Positions 43,352 to 53,967 of a DNA stretch of 64,000 nt are shown piece by piece. The first letter of the stretch is position 1, and the number at the start of each line of letters is the position of its first letter. Under the pieces are notes generated by a model, which worked only from the letters and a program-made list of their open reading frames with translations, did no database searches and had not been told where the DNA came from. The translations under genes and the position numbers were made by a program. The DNA is from AP-15 sp035538335 (GTDB lineage: Bacteria; Pseudomonadota; Alphaproteobacteria; ATCC43930; CGMCC-115725), in NCBI GenBank assembly GCA_035538335.1, contig DATLKN010000008.1:62001-126000 (forward strand), given 5' to 3'.

Positions 43352-44938
43352 ATGATCGGCTCATCCGCAGGTTGGCGGGCGCACGTGCTGTTGCCGCCCA
43401 AGGAGATGAGCGAGGCCGACCGCCTCGCGATCGCCGGCGGCGTTGCCGGCATCGCGCTGATGGAGAAGGCCGGGCTGGCGGTCGCCGACGCGCTCGCCCG
43501 GCGCTCGCCGCCGCGCCCGCTCGCGGTTCTCTGCGGGCCCGGCAACAACGGCGGCGATGCTTTCGTCGCGGCGCGTGTGCTGGCGGTGCGCGGCTGGCCG
43601 GTGCGGCTCGCGCTGCTCGGCGCGCGCGGTTCGCTGAAGGGCGACGCGGCGCTCGCGGCAGCGTCTTGGAGCGGCGATGTCGAGGCGCTCTCGCCCGCCA
43701 TCCTGGAGGGCGCCGAGATCGTCCTCGACGGCCTCTTCGGCGCCGGGCTCGCCCGCCCGGTCGAGGGCGAGGCGCGCGCGGTCATCGCGGCGATCGAGGA
43801 ACGCCGGCTGCCGGTCGTCGCAATCGATGTGCCGAGCGGCATCGACGGCGCCAGCGGCGAGGTCCGCGCCCTCGCGCCGAGGGCGGCGCTGACCGTCACC
43901 TTCTTCCGCCTGAAGCCGGGGCACCTGCTGCTGCCTGGCCGGGAGTATTGCGGCGAGACCGTGCTGGCGCAGATCGGCATCCCCGAGAGCGTGCTGGAGC
44001 GCATCGCGCCGCAGACGGCGGCGAACCATCCCTCGTGGTGGCGGGACGAACTGCGTTGGCCCGGTCTCGACAGCCACAAATACAGTCGCGGCCATGCGCT
44101 CGTCGCCGGCGGCGCGGCGATGACCGGCGCCACCCGGCTCGCCGCCCGCGCGGCGCTCGGGCTCGGCGCTGGGCTCGTCACGCTCGCCGCGCCCGAGGCG
44201 GCGTTCGCAATCTATGCCGCCTCGCTGACCGGCGTCATCACGACGGCCGTCCGCGACCTCGACGGATTTCGCGCGCTCCTCGCCGATCCGCGCAAGAACG
44301 CCGCGCTGATCGGCCCCGGCGCGGGGATCGGCGAGGAGACGCGGGATAAGGTGCTCGCCATCCTCGCCGCCAAAAAGCGCACGGTGCTCGACGCCGACGC
44401 GCTCTCCGCCTTCGCTGACGATCCGCCGGCTCTCTTCCGGGCGATTGGGGCGCCTTGCGTGATGACGCCGCACGCGGGCGAGTTCGCGCGCCTCTTCGAT
44501 TCCTCGGGCGATAAGCTCGAACGGGCGCGCCGGGCGGCGCATGCGGCGGGCGCGGTGATCCTCTTGAAGGGCGCCGATACCGTCGTCGCCGCGCCGGACG
44601 GACGCGCCGCGGTCAACGCCAACGCGCCCGCGTCGCTGGCGACGGCCGGCAGCGGCGACGTTCTTGCCGGTATGGTTCTGGGGCTGCTCGCGCAAGAGGT
44701 CGAGCCTTTCGCGGCGGCGGCGGCGGCGGCCTGGATGCACGGCGAGGCGGCGTCTCGGGTCGGAGCGGGGCTCATCGCGGAGGATCTGATCGCGGCGTTG
44801 CTGCCGGTCTTGCATGATTTCGCGCCCGATGGAGCAACCGCGTATACCGGGCGTTTACCATCGCCTATTAAGGGATCGACGGCGATGCGCCGGAAGCGCA
44901 CCGTCGCCGGCCAGCCACCATTTCTCGGGTCCCGATGA
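43352..44938 (+). CDS. nnr: Bifunctional NAD(P)HX epimerase/dehydratase
   Basis: A 528-residue repair enzyme. The N-terminal YjeF epimerase domain (LLPPKEMSEADRLAI, CGPGNNGGDAFVAARVL, VPSGIDGASGEV) is followed by the C-terminal ADP-dependent dehydratase with HKYSRGHALVAGG, LIGPGAGIGEET, VMTPHAGEFARLF and NAPASLATAGSGDVLAGM. It converts damaged NADHX and NADPHX back to NAD(P)H. ATG 43352 keeps the VLLPPKEM start of the family. Its stop overlaps the next gene as ATGA. Confidence 0.92.
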   Translation: MIGSSAGWRAHVLLPPKEMSEADRLAIAGGVAGIALMEKAGLAVADALARRSPPRPLAVLCGPGNNGGDAFVAARVLAVRGWPVRLALLGARGSLKGDAALAAASWSGDVEALSPAILEGAEIVLDGLFGAGLARPVEGEARAVIAAIEERRLPVVAIDVPSGIDGASGEVRALAPRAALTVTFFRLKPGHLLLPGREYCGETVLAQIGIPESVLERIAPQTAANHPSWWRDELRWPGLDSHKYSRGHALVAGGAAMTGATRLAARAALGLGAGLVTLAAPEAAFAIYAASLTGVITTAVRDLDGFRALLADPRKNAALIGPGAGIGEETRDKVLAILAAKKRTVLDADALSAFADDPPALFRAIGAPCVMTPHAGEFARLFDSSGDKLERARRAAHAAGAVILLKGADTVVAAPDGRAAVNANAPASLATAGSGDVLAGMVLGLLAQEVEPFAAAAAAAWMHGEAASRVGAGLIAEDLIAALLPVLHDFAPDGATAYTGRLPSPIKGSTAMRRKRTVAGQPPFLGSR

Positions 44939-46365
44939 GCGACCGCACAACCGGCAGTTTCTTCGAGGGCGTCGTCGACCGCACGCTCGGCAATCTGCGC
45001 AACGCCTGGCGCGAGATCGCCGAGTCGGCGCGCGGCAAGTTTTCCGGCACGTTGCGCCCGGAGCTTGCCGCCGGCGACCGCGAGCGGCTCCGCGAGCAGA
45101 TGTTGGACTGCCTCGACGGCAGGGGCGGCGAGGTCACGGCGCGCGCTCGCGCGGCCGATCTCGGGCGTACCTATCTCTCGCTCGACAAGGCCGGCCGCGA
45201 GCGCTTCCTGCGGCTTCTCGCGGAGGAGTTCGATGTCGACCGCGGCAACATCGACCGCTGCTGCGCCGCGCTTGTGGCGGCGAGCGGCAGGGCCGAGCGC
45301 GCCGCCGCCGAGGCCGCCTTGCGCGACGCCCTGGAGCCGCCGCGCATCAATCTCTTGCGGCAGTTCAACGCGCTCCCCGAAGGCGTCAAGTTCCTCGTCG
45401 ACCGGCGCGCCGAACTGATGGATCTGAACGGCGATCCGGCGCTGCACGGCCTGCAGGAGGATCTGAAGCGGCTCCTCGCCAACTGGTTCGACATCGGCTT
45501 TCTCGAATTGAAGAGCATCGCCTGGGATTCCCCGGCAGCGCTGCTGGAAAAGCTGATGGCCTACGAGGCGGTGCATGCGATCCGCAGCTGGACCGACCTC
45601 AAGAACCGGCTCGAGGCGGATCGCCGCTGCTTTGCCTTTTTTCATCCCCGCATGCCCGACGAGCCGCTGATCTTCGTCGAGGTGGCGCTGGTTTCCGGCA
45701 TGGCGAGCAACGTGCACGCACTGCTCGACGAAGCGGCGCCGGTCGGCGATCCGCAGGCGGCCGACACCGCCATCTTCTATTCGATCTCGAACTGTCAGCG
45801 CGGCCTCGCCGGCATCAGCTTCGGCGATTTCCTGATCAAGCGCGTCGTCGACGCGCTGGCGCGCGAATTGCCGCGGCTGAAGACCTTCGCCACGCTGTCG
45901 CCGGTGCCGGGGTTCCGCGTTTGGCTCGACCGCGAATGCGAAAATGCGCCGGCGACCTTGTTGCCGCAAGCCGATTGGCTTGCCATCGACGCGCTCGGCG
46001 AAGGCGCGCCGGAACGCGATCTTCGGGCCGTGCTCGACCGGCCGGATTGGCAGAACGACCCGCTCATCGTCCAAGTCTTGCGCGAGCCCTTGCTGCGGCT
46101 TTGTGCGCGCTATCTGGTGCGCGAACGCTCGCGCGCCGGCCGGGCACTCGACCCGGTCGCGCATTTCCATCTGTCGAACGGCGCCCGCATCGAGCGCATC
46201 AACTGGCTTGGCGACGTGTCCTCGAAGGGGATGCAGCAATCCGCCGGGATGATGGTCAACTATCTGTACCGGCTCTCGGACATCGAGGCCAATCACGAGG
46301 CCTATCAAGGCGAGGGCGAGGTCGCGGCGGCGGCGGCGGTGCGCAACCTGCTGCGCGCCGGCTGA
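44935..46365 (+). CDS. Malonyl-CoA decarboxylase
   Basis: A 476-residue malonyl-CoA decarboxylase, which converts malonyl-CoA to acetyl-CoA and CO2. The N-terminal helical domain precedes a C-terminal acetyltransferase-like catalytic domain with SISNCQRGLAGISFGDFLIK and the active-site region VAHFHLSNGARIERINWLGD, holding the catalytic histidine and serine. The gene is coupled to nnr by a 4-bp overlap; a metabolic link between them is not obvious. Confidence 0.92.
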   Translation: MSDRTTGSFFEGVVDRTLGNLRNAWREIAESARGKFSGTLRPELAAGDRERLREQMLDCLDGRGGEVTARARAADLGRTYLSLDKAGRERFLRLLAEEFDVDRGNIDRCCAALVAASGRAERAAAEAALRDALEPPRINLLRQFNALPEGVKFLVDRRAELMDLNGDPALHGLQEDLKRLLANWFDIGFLELKSIAWDSPAALLEKLMAYEAVHAIRSWTDLKNRLEADRRCFAFFHPRMPDEPLIFVEVALVSGMASNVHALLDEAAPVGDPQAADTAIFYSISNCQRGLAGISFGDFLIKRVVDALARELPRLKTFATLSPVPGFRVWLDRECENAPATLLPQADWLAIDALGEGAPERDLRAVLDRPDWQNDPLIVQVLREPLLRLCARYLVRERSRAGRALDPVAHFHLSNGARIERINWLGDVSSKGMQQSAGMMVNYLYRLSDIEANHEAYQGEGEVAAAAAVRNLLRAG

Positions 46366-46426
46366 CGGTTGCGGCGCGCCCGCTATGGCGGATGGGCGCG
46401 GTTGTGTTAGAACCCGCCTTCCCGAG

Positions 46427-46511
46427 GCGGGCGTGGCGGAATTGGTAGACGCACTGGATTTAGGTTCCAGCGATGCAAATCGTGGGGGTTCAAATCCCTC
46501 CGCCCGCACCA
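46427..46511 (+). tRNA. tRNA-Leu (anticodon TAG)
   Basis: An 85-base class II tRNA: acceptor GCGGGCG/CGCCCGC, anticodon stem CTGGA/TCCAG with loop TTTAGGT, a long variable arm, T-arm GGGGG/CCCTC around TTCAAAT, discriminator A and an encoded CCA. Confidence 0.96.
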
Positions 46512-46563
46512 GCTCCGCCACGGCGCGCCGCGCAGCCAATCAGAGAATGACAGGCATCCCTTC

Positions 46564-47973
46564 ATGGAAGTCATCGAAACCAGCGCCGAGGGCCTGAAAC
46601 GCGAGTTCAAGATCGTCGTTCCGGTGGGAGAGATCGAGGACAAGATCAACCGCCGGCTCGACGAACTCGGCCGCACGATACGGCTACCCGGCTTTCGCCC
46701 GGGCAAGGTGCCGATGCAGCTGTTGCGCCGCCGCTTCGGCAACGCGGTGTTCAGCGAGGTGCTCGGCGCGACCCTTGAGGACAGCACGGCCGACGCGCTG
46801 AAGGAGCGCAATCTGCGCCCGGCCTTGCCGCCGAAGGTCGATATCGTCGCGAGCGGCGAGGGTGCCGATCTCGAATACAAGCTTTCCCTCGAACTCTTGC
46901 CCGACATCCCGCCGGCCGATTTCGCCGACCTCGAAATCGAGCGGCTGGTCGCCGAGGTGCCGGAGGAGGACATCGACAAGGCGCTGGACCGGATCGCCGA
47001 GCAGCAGGGCAAGATCGAAAAGCTCGAGCGTCCGGCCGAGAAGGGCGACATCCTGCTCGCCGATATCGAGGCGCGCGTCGACGAGGAGGAGATCCCCGGC
47101 GGCGGCGGCGCCGATCGCCGCATCGAACTCGGCGCCGGGCATTTCGTGCCGGGCTTCGAGGAGCAGCTGGAGGGCGCCGCGGCCGGCGAGACCCGCACCG
47201 TGCGCGTCACCTTCCCCGAGAATTACGCGGCCGCGAACCTTGCCGGCAAGGAGGCGGTCTTCTCCGTCGCCGTCAAGGAGGTGCAGCATCGCGTGCCGCT
47301 GCCGGTCGACGACGAGCTGGCAAAGGCCGTCGGGCTCGAAAATCTCGCCGAGCTGCAGGACGAGGTGCGCCGGCAGATGCAGCGCGACTGGGACGTGTTG
47401 GCGCGGCAGCGGCTGAAGCGCACGCTGCTCGACAAGCTTGCCGAGCGCTACGACTTCCCGGTGCCGCCGGGAATGGTCGATATCGAGCTTGAGGGCCTCG
47501 TGCAACAGGCAGCCGCGCAGCAGGCGGATGGCGATCCGGGCGAGAACGCCGCGCCAGCCGCCGCCGACGCCGAGGCGGCGGCCGAAACAGCGGGCGGGGA
47601 GAATGCCGGCGGCGCCCCCCAATCGGATCCCGAGGCGCTTAAGGCGACCTATCGCCCGATCGCCGAGCGTCGCGTTCGCCTTGGCCTCCTCCTTGCCGAG
47701 ATCGGCCGGAGCAACAATATCACGGTCACTCAGGAGGAACTCAATCAGGCGCTCGCCCGCGAGGCGCGCATGCATCCCGGCTACGAGCGCAGGGTCTTGG
47801 ATTTTTACCGGCAGAACCCCGAAGCGGTCGGCAATCTGCGGGCGCCGATCCTCGAAGACAAGGTCATCGACTTCATCGTCGAGTTGGCCAAGCTCGGCGA
47901 GCGCAAGGTGACGCCGCAGGAACTTCTGGCCGAGGCGCAGGGCGAGGGCGAAGAGGAAGACGATGCTGCCTGA
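46564..47973 (+). CDS. tig: Trigger factor
   Basis: A 469-residue ribosome-associated chaperone and prolyl isomerase. The N-terminal ribosome-binding signature is GFRPGKVPMQLLRRRFG; the FKBP-type domain (about 150-240, GAGHFVPGFEEQLEGAAAG) and the C-terminal helical arms follow. An Ala/Gly/Glu-rich low-complexity insert (about residues 317-358) breaks the C-terminal domain and makes the protein longer than E. coli Tig (432). It starts the tig-clpP-clpX-lon block. Confidence 0.95.
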   Translation: MEVIETSAEGLKREFKIVVPVGEIEDKINRRLDELGRTIRLPGFRPGKVPMQLLRRRFGNAVFSEVLGATLEDSTADALKERNLRPALPPKVDIVASGEGADLEYKLSLELLPDIPPADFADLEIERLVAEVPEEDIDKALDRIAEQQGKIEKLERPAEKGDILLADIEARVDEEEIPGGGGADRRIELGAGHFVPGFEEQLEGAAAGETRTVRVTFPENYAAANLAGKEAVFSVAVKEVQHRVPLPVDDELAKAVGLENLAELQDEVRRQMQRDWDVLARQRLKRTLLDKLAERYDFPVPPGMVDIELEGLVQQAAAQQADGDPGENAAPAAADAEAAAETAGGENAGGAPQSDPEALKATYRPIAERRVRLGLLLAEIGRSNNITVTQEELNQALAREARMHPGYERRVLDFYRQNPEAVGNLRAPILEDKVIDFIVELAKLGERKVTPQELLAEAQGEGEEEDDAA

Positions 47974-48026
47974 GCCCGTTCGATGGACAGCTGGCGCCGG
48001 CCGCCCGGCGCCGTAGGAGGCCTTTG

Positions 48027-48665
48027 ATGACGGACCTTTTCGAGCCTTACATGAACACGCTGGTGCCGATGGTCGTCGAGCAGACGAACCGCGGCGAGCG
48101 CGCTTACGATATCTATTCGCGCCTCCTGAAGGAGCGGATCATCTTTCTCGTCGGCCCGATTCACGATGCCGTCGCCAGCCTCATCTGCGCGCAGCTGTTG
48201 TTCCTCGAGGCCGACAACCCGAACAAGGACATCAACTTCTACATCAATTCGCCAGGCGGCGTGGTGACGTCCAGCCTCGCGATCTACGACACGATGCAAT
48301 ACATCCGCTCGCCGGTCGCGACCGTGTGCATCGGCCAGGCCGCCTCGGCCGGCTCGCTGCTGCTCGCCGCCGGCGCTAAGGGCAAGCGCTATTCGCTGCC
48401 CAATTCGCGGATCATGATCCATCAGCCCTCGGGCGGCGCCCAGGGGCAGGCGACCGATATCGAGATCCAGGCGCGCGAGATCCTCGCCTTGCGGGCGCGG
48501 CTCAACGAGATTTACGTCAAGCATACCGGGCAGCCGCTGGAAGCGATCCAGGCCGCACTCGAACGCGACAAGTTCCTGTCGCCGCTCGAAGCAAAGGATT
48601 TCGGGCTGATCGACGAGGTCGTGGAAAACCGTCCGGGAACCGAGGAGGCGAAGGTCGTCGCCTGA
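48027..48665 (+). CDS. clpP: ATP-dependent Clp protease proteolytic subunit
   Basis: A 212-residue ClpP. The catalytic triad is S107 in GQAASAGS, H132 in RIMIHQP and an aspartate in EAKDFGLIDEV. It forms the tetradecameric barrel that degrades proteins fed by ClpX or ClpA. The ATG at 48027 has a TAGGAGG ribosome-binding site. Confidence 0.96.
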   Translation: MTDLFEPYMNTLVPMVVEQTNRGERAYDIYSRLLKERIIFLVGPIHDAVASLICAQLLFLEADNPNKDINFYINSPGGVVTSSLAIYDTMQYIRSPVATVCIGQAASAGSLLLAAGAKGKRYSLPNSRIMIHQPSGGAQGQATDIEIQAREILALRARLNEIYVKHTGQPLEAIQAALERDKFLSPLEAKDFGLIDEVVENRPGTEEAKVVA

Positions 48666-48907
48666 GGACTCGGATCTCGTCAGCCCGGCGCAAGGGCGTC
48701 CACCGTTCCGCCGCGCGAGCCCACCGGAGGGATCGGCGCCGCCCGGCGCCGAACAAATCCGCGCGAGAGCGGCGGATCGCGTATGATTAACCAGTTGTTG
48801 ATCGGCTGCGAGCACATATACTCGATTGACCGGGGGCTGCGGATGCGGCTTCTTTTTGACGAGGCCTGGATGGCCAGGACATTCTCCCGGCCGGGGACGG
48901 AGCGGCG

Positions 48908-50173
<1,266 letters not shown>

Positions 50174-50332
50174 CCGCGGCATCGGCGCGGGCGAGCGCGC
50201 CGCGGCCCGCCGGCAGCGTCGCACAAATACCTAGGCGACTTGACGCCCGGCCATTCCGGGCCAACCTTAAAGCGGTTTGTCGAGACTGCCGTCCGCGGCT
50301 CGTCGCGGGCGGACGAGAGTGAAAGAGGTCTT

Positions 50333-52738
50333 ATGTTGGAACTCGCGCGCGGTGCGCTTTATCCCGTCCTGCCTCTTCGCGACATCGTCGTCTTTCCGCA
50401 CATGATCGTGCCGCTCTTCGTCGGCCGCGAGAAGTCGGTGCGGGCGCTCGAAGATGTGATGAAGGACGACAAGCAGATCCTGCTCGTCACCCAGAAGAAC
50501 GCCGCGCAGGACGAGCCCTCGACCGCCGACATCTATTCGGTCGGCACGGTCGGTACGGTGCTGCAGCTGCTGAAGCTGCCGGACGGCACGGTCAAGGTGC
50601 TGGTCGAGGGCGGGCAGCGGGCGCGGCTTCTGCGCTTCACCGACAACGAGCAGTTCTTCCAGGCCTATGCCGATACGATCGGCGAGAAGCTTGGCGAGGC
50701 CCAGGAGGTCGAGGCGCTGGCGCGCACCGTCGTCAGCCAGTTCGAGCAGTACATCAAGCTGAACAAGAAGATCCCGCCGGAGGTGCTGGTCTCGATCAAC
50801 CAGATCGACGACCCGGCGAAGCTCGCCGACACGGTGGCCTCGCACCTCACCTTGAAGATTCCCGAGAAGCAGGAGCTGCTCGAGACCGAGAGCGTGTCCG
50901 AGCGGCTCGAGCGGGTGTTCGGCTACATGGAGGGCGAGATCGGCGTCCTGCAGGTCGAAAAGCGCATCCGCAGCCGCGTCAAGCGGCAGATGGAGAAGAC
51001 GCAGCGCGAATACTACCTCAACGAGCAGCTGAAGGCGATCCAGAAGGAATTGGGTGAGGGCGAGGACGGCCGCGACGAGATGGCCGAACTCGAGGACCGC
51101 ATCAACAAGACGAAATTCTCCAAGGAAGCGCACGACAAGGCCATGTCCGAGCTGAAGAAGCTGAAGAGCATGAGCCCGATGTCGGCCGAGGCGACGGTGG
51201 TGCGCAATTATCTCGACTGGCTCTTGTCGGTCCCGTGGAACAACCGCACCAAGATCAAGCGCGACATCAAGAGCGCCGAGAAGGTGCTGAACGCCGACCA
51301 TTACGGGCTCGAGAAGGTCAAGGAGCGGATCCTCGAATATCTCGCCGTGCAGCAGCGCATGAAGAAGATGAAGGGACCGATCCTGTGTCTGGTCGGCGCC
51401 CCCGGCGTCGGCAAGACCTCGCTCGGCAAATCGGTGGCGCGCGCGACGGGGCGCAATTTCGTGCGCATGTCGCTGGGCGGGGTGCGCGACGAAGCCGAGA
51501 TCCGCGGCCACCGCCGGACCTATATCGGGTCGATGCCCGGCAAGGTCCTGCAGGGCATGAAGAAGGCGAAGTCCTCGAACCCGCTGTTCCTGCTCGACGA
51601 GGTCGACAAGCTCGGCGCCGATTGGCGCGGCGATCCCTCCTCGGCGCTCCTCGAAGTGCTCGACCCCGAGCAGAACAGCACCTTCAACGACCATTATCTC
51701 GAGGTCGATTACGACCTCTCGGACGTCATGTTCGTCACGACGGCGAACACGCTGCGCATTCCGCAGCCGCTGCTCGACCGCATGGAGATCATCCGCATCC
51801 CCGGCTACACCGAGGATGAGAAGGTCGAGATCGCGCGCCGCCACCTGATCCCCAAACAGACGCAGGCGCACGGCCTGAAAAAGCACGAGTGGGCAATCAG
51901 CGACGACGCGCTGCGCGACCTCATTCGCTACTACACGCGCGAAGCCGGCGTGCGCAATCTGGAGCGCGAGATCGCCAACCTGACCCGCAAGGCCATCAAG
52001 GACATCTTGATGAAAAAGTGCGAGCGGGTGACGGTGACGCGGCGCAACCTGCCGAAATATGCCGGGGTGCGGCGCTTCCGCTTCGGCGAGGCGGAGAGCG
52101 AGGATCTGGTCGGCGTGACGACCGGCCTCGCTTGGACCGAAGTGGGCGGCGAGCTGCTGACAATCGAGGCGGTGACCTTGCCGGGCAAGGGGCGCGTCAC
52201 GGCGACCGGCAAGCTCGGCGATGTGATGAAGGAATCGGTGCAGGCGGCCGAGAGCTACGTCAAATCGCGCAGCCATGCCTTCGGCATCCGGCCTTCGATT
52301 TTCGAGAAGCGCGACATCCACGTGCACGTGCCGGAAGGGGCGACGCCGAAGGATGGCCCCTCGGCCGGTGTCGCGATGGTGACCTCGATTGTCTCCGTGC
52401 TGACCGCGATCCCGGTGAAGCGGGATATCGCGATGACCGGCGAAATCACGCTGCGCGGCCGGGTTTTGCCGATCGGCGGGCTGAAGGAAAAGCTCCTCGC
52501 GGCGCTGCGCGGCGGCCTCAAGACGGTGCTGATCCCCTCGGATAACGAGAAGGATCTCGCCGACATCCCGGACAACGTGAAGCGCGGGCTGAAGGTCATC
52601 CCGGTGAAGACCGTCGACGAACTCTTGAACAATGCGTTGGCGGCGCCGTTGACCCCGGTGCCATGGTCCGAGGACGGCGAGCCGGCCCCGGTCATTCCGG
52701 TTGCCGGCGAGGAGCGTCCCGGGGTCGTCACGCATTGA
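50333..52738 (+). CDS. lon: ATP-dependent protease Lon
   Basis: An 801-residue LonA. The N-terminal substrate domain (YPVLPLRDIVVFPHMIVPLFVGR) leads to the AAA+ module with GAPGVGKTS, and the C-terminal serine-lysine protease has TPKDGPSAGVAM (catalytic Ser) and GGLKEKLLAA (catalytic Lys). The ATG at 50333 has a GAAAGAGG ribosome-binding site. Upstream, CTTGACG and CCAACCTT about 15 bases apart resemble an RpoH (heat-shock) promoter, which would be expected for lon; this is tentative. Confidence 0.96.
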   Translation: MLELARGALYPVLPLRDIVVFPHMIVPLFVGREKSVRALEDVMKDDKQILLVTQKNAAQDEPSTADIYSVGTVGTVLQLLKLPDGTVKVLVEGGQRARLLRFTDNEQFFQAYADTIGEKLGEAQEVEALARTVVSQFEQYIKLNKKIPPEVLVSINQIDDPAKLADTVASHLTLKIPEKQELLETESVSERLERVFGYMEGEIGVLQVEKRIRSRVKRQMEKTQREYYLNEQLKAIQKELGEGEDGRDEMAELEDRINKTKFSKEAHDKAMSELKKLKSMSPMSAEATVVRNYLDWLLSVPWNNRTKIKRDIKSAEKVLNADHYGLEKVKERILEYLAVQQRMKKMKGPILCLVGAPGVGKTSLGKSVARATGRNFVRMSLGGVRDEAEIRGHRRTYIGSMPGKVLQGMKKAKSSNPLFLLDEVDKLGADWRGDPSSALLEVLDPEQNSTFNDHYLEVDYDLSDVMFVTTANTLRIPQPLLDRMEIIRIPGYTEDEKVEIARRHLIPKQTQAHGLKKHEWAISDDALRDLIRYYTREAGVRNLEREIANLTRKAIKDILMKKCERVTVTRRNLPKYAGVRRFRFGEAESEDLVGVTTGLAWTEVGGELLTIEAVTLPGKGRVTATGKLGDVMKESVQAAESYVKSRSHAFGIRPSIFEKRDIHVHVPEGATPKDGPSAGVAMVTSIVSVLTAIPVKRDIAMTGEITLRGRVLPIGGLKEKLLAALRGGLKTVLIPSDNEKDLADIPDNVKRGLKVIPVKTVDELLNNALAAPLTPVPWSEDGEPAPVIPVAGEERPGVVTH

Positions 52739-52824
52739 CGAATTTTGTGGAAGAAAGGTGTGATTGCGCTTGAGCAAGAACCCGTAATGCCTCAAATTCG
52801 CTCTGGTTCCGGTGTCGTCGGCGA

Positions 52825-52853
52825 TTGACCAGATGCCGGGAGGGCACTAAACT
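52825..52853 (+). promoter_or_regulatory. Sigma-70 promoter of hupB
   Basis: TTGACC at 52825-52830 and TAAACT at 52848-52853 are 17 bases apart, with the expected start near 52860, about 48 bases before the hupB start codon. Confidence 0.65.
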
Positions 52854-52907
52854 CTATGGCGAATATGTTGCAGCGAAATCCCGGACACTCGCGCAGGGGG
52901 GCGGCCC

Positions 52908-53180
52908 GTGAATAGAAACGAACTCGTCGACGCCGTTGCCAGCAGGACCGACCTGAAGAAGACCGAAGCCGGCAGAGCCGTCGACGCGGTGTTCGAGTCG
53001 ATCGAAGGCGCTCTTAAAAAGGGCGACGAGGTTCGTCTCGTCGGATTCGGCACCTTCACCGTTGCGCATCGCGCGGCCTCGGAGGGGCGCAATCCGCGCA
53101 CCGGCCAGAAGATCAAGATCGCCGCTTCGAAGCAGGCGAAGTTCCGGCCGGGCAAAGGGCTGCGCGAGTCGCTGAACTGA
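52908..53180 (+). CDS. hupB: DNA-binding protein HU
   Basis: A 90-residue histone-like HU, which bends and packages DNA as a dimer. The start MNRNELVDAVASRTDLKK, the VRLVGFGTFTV hinge and the RNPRTGQKIKI DNA-binding arm are typical. The start is a GTG with an AGGGGGG stretch upstream. It follows lon, the common order in proteobacteria. Confidence 0.95.
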   Translation: MNRNELVDAVASRTDLKKTEAGRAVDAVFESIEGALKKGDEVRLVGFGTFTVAHRAASEGRNPRTGQKIKIAASKQAKFRPGKGLRESLN

Positions 53181-53228
53181 CCCTGGCGGCGCGCGGCGCC
53201 GCTGCGGAAGGACGCCTCGGCGGGCGGC

Positions 53229-53304
53229 GGGCGATTAGCTCAGCCGGTAGAGCATCTCGTTTACACCGAGGGGGTCGGGGGTTCGAATCCCTCATCGCCC
53301 ACCA
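53229..53304 (+). tRNA. tRNA-Val (anticodon TAC)
   Basis: A complete cloverleaf: acceptor GGGCGAT/ATCGCCC, D-arm GCTC/GAGC, anticodon stem TCTCG/CGAGG with loop TTTACAC, T-arm GGGGG/CCCTC-type around TTCGAAT, discriminator A and encoded CCA. Confidence 0.96.
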
Positions 53305-53343
53305 TCTGCGCGGCCCCGCCTGCTCGGCGGCCGGGGGCCGCGC

Positions 53344-53372
53344 TTGACACTCGGTGGCCCCGGGGCTACCAG
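53344..53372 (+). promoter_or_regulatory. Promoter of tRNA-Asp
   Basis: A perfect TTGACA -35 box at 53344-53349 and TACCAG at 53367-53372, 17 bases apart, lie between the two tRNA genes. tRNA-Asp may therefore be transcribed on its own. Confidence 0.55.
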
Positions 53373-53396
53373 TGGCCGCCTCGGTCGACGGCTGCC

Positions 53397-53473
<77 letters not shown>

Positions 53474-53601
53474 TTGACCGCCGTTCGGCGCCGCTCGTTG
53501 CGCCGCAGCAATTTGTCGCGGCCGGCCGGTGCAACTGGGTTTCCTTTCCGGCAGCCGCGCCTATATCACGATGCAGCAGGACCCCTGAGCGAGAGCACCT
53601 G

Positions 53602-53967
53602 ATGGAAAGCTTGCTCCGCGCATATTTTCCGATCCTCGTCTTCCTCGCGGTCGCCGGCGGCCTTGCGCTGGTGATCGTGCTGGCCTCGCTGCTGATCGCC
53701 CGCCAGCATCCCGATTCGGAAAAGCTGTCGCCCTACGAATGCGGCTTCGAGCCGTTCGAGGACGCGCGCATCCGGTTCGACGTGCGCTATTACCTCGTCG
53801 CGATCCTGTTCATCATCTTCGACCTCGAGGTCGCGTTCCTGTTTCCCTGGGCCGTCTCGCTCGGCGATATCGGGCTGTTCGGGTTCTTCTCGATGGTGGT
53901 GTTCCTCGCCGTGCTGACGATCGGCTTCATCTATGAGTGGCGCAAGGGAGCGCTGGAATGGGAGTGA
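53602..53967 (+). CDS. nuoA: NADH-quinone oxidoreductase subunit A
   Basis: A 121-residue membrane subunit of complex I with three transmembrane helices. The loop signature KLSPYECGFEPF is conserved; it lies in the quinone-binding vestibule. It opens the nuo operon; its last bases overlap the nuoB start. A CTATAT sequence about 30 bases upstream could be the -10 box, but I see no clear -35. Confidence 0.95.
   Translation: MESLLRAYFPILVFLAVAGGLALVIVLASLLIARQHPDSEKLSPYECGFEPFEDARIRFDVRYYLVAILFIIFDLEVAFLFPWAVSLGDIGLFGFFSMVVFLAVLTIGFIYEWRKGALEWE

Noticed and set aside
43346..43359. TTGAT-AATG-ATCGG as an FNR-type site at nnr
   Set aside because: It overlaps the start codon, matches the second half poorly, and nnr has no reason to be FNR-controlled.
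48666..48907. A possible gene or RNA between clpP and clpX
   Set aside because: Only a short CCGGCG-rich palindrome and no convincing frame, terminator or promoter were found.
50267..52795. A very long open frame antisense to lon (and similar ones opposite ppdK, clpX, nuoD and glyS)
   Set aside because: High-GC codon bias leaves the opposite strand free of stops; the antisense proteins are Arg/His/Asp-rich and look like no family, while the sense frames are clear known genes.
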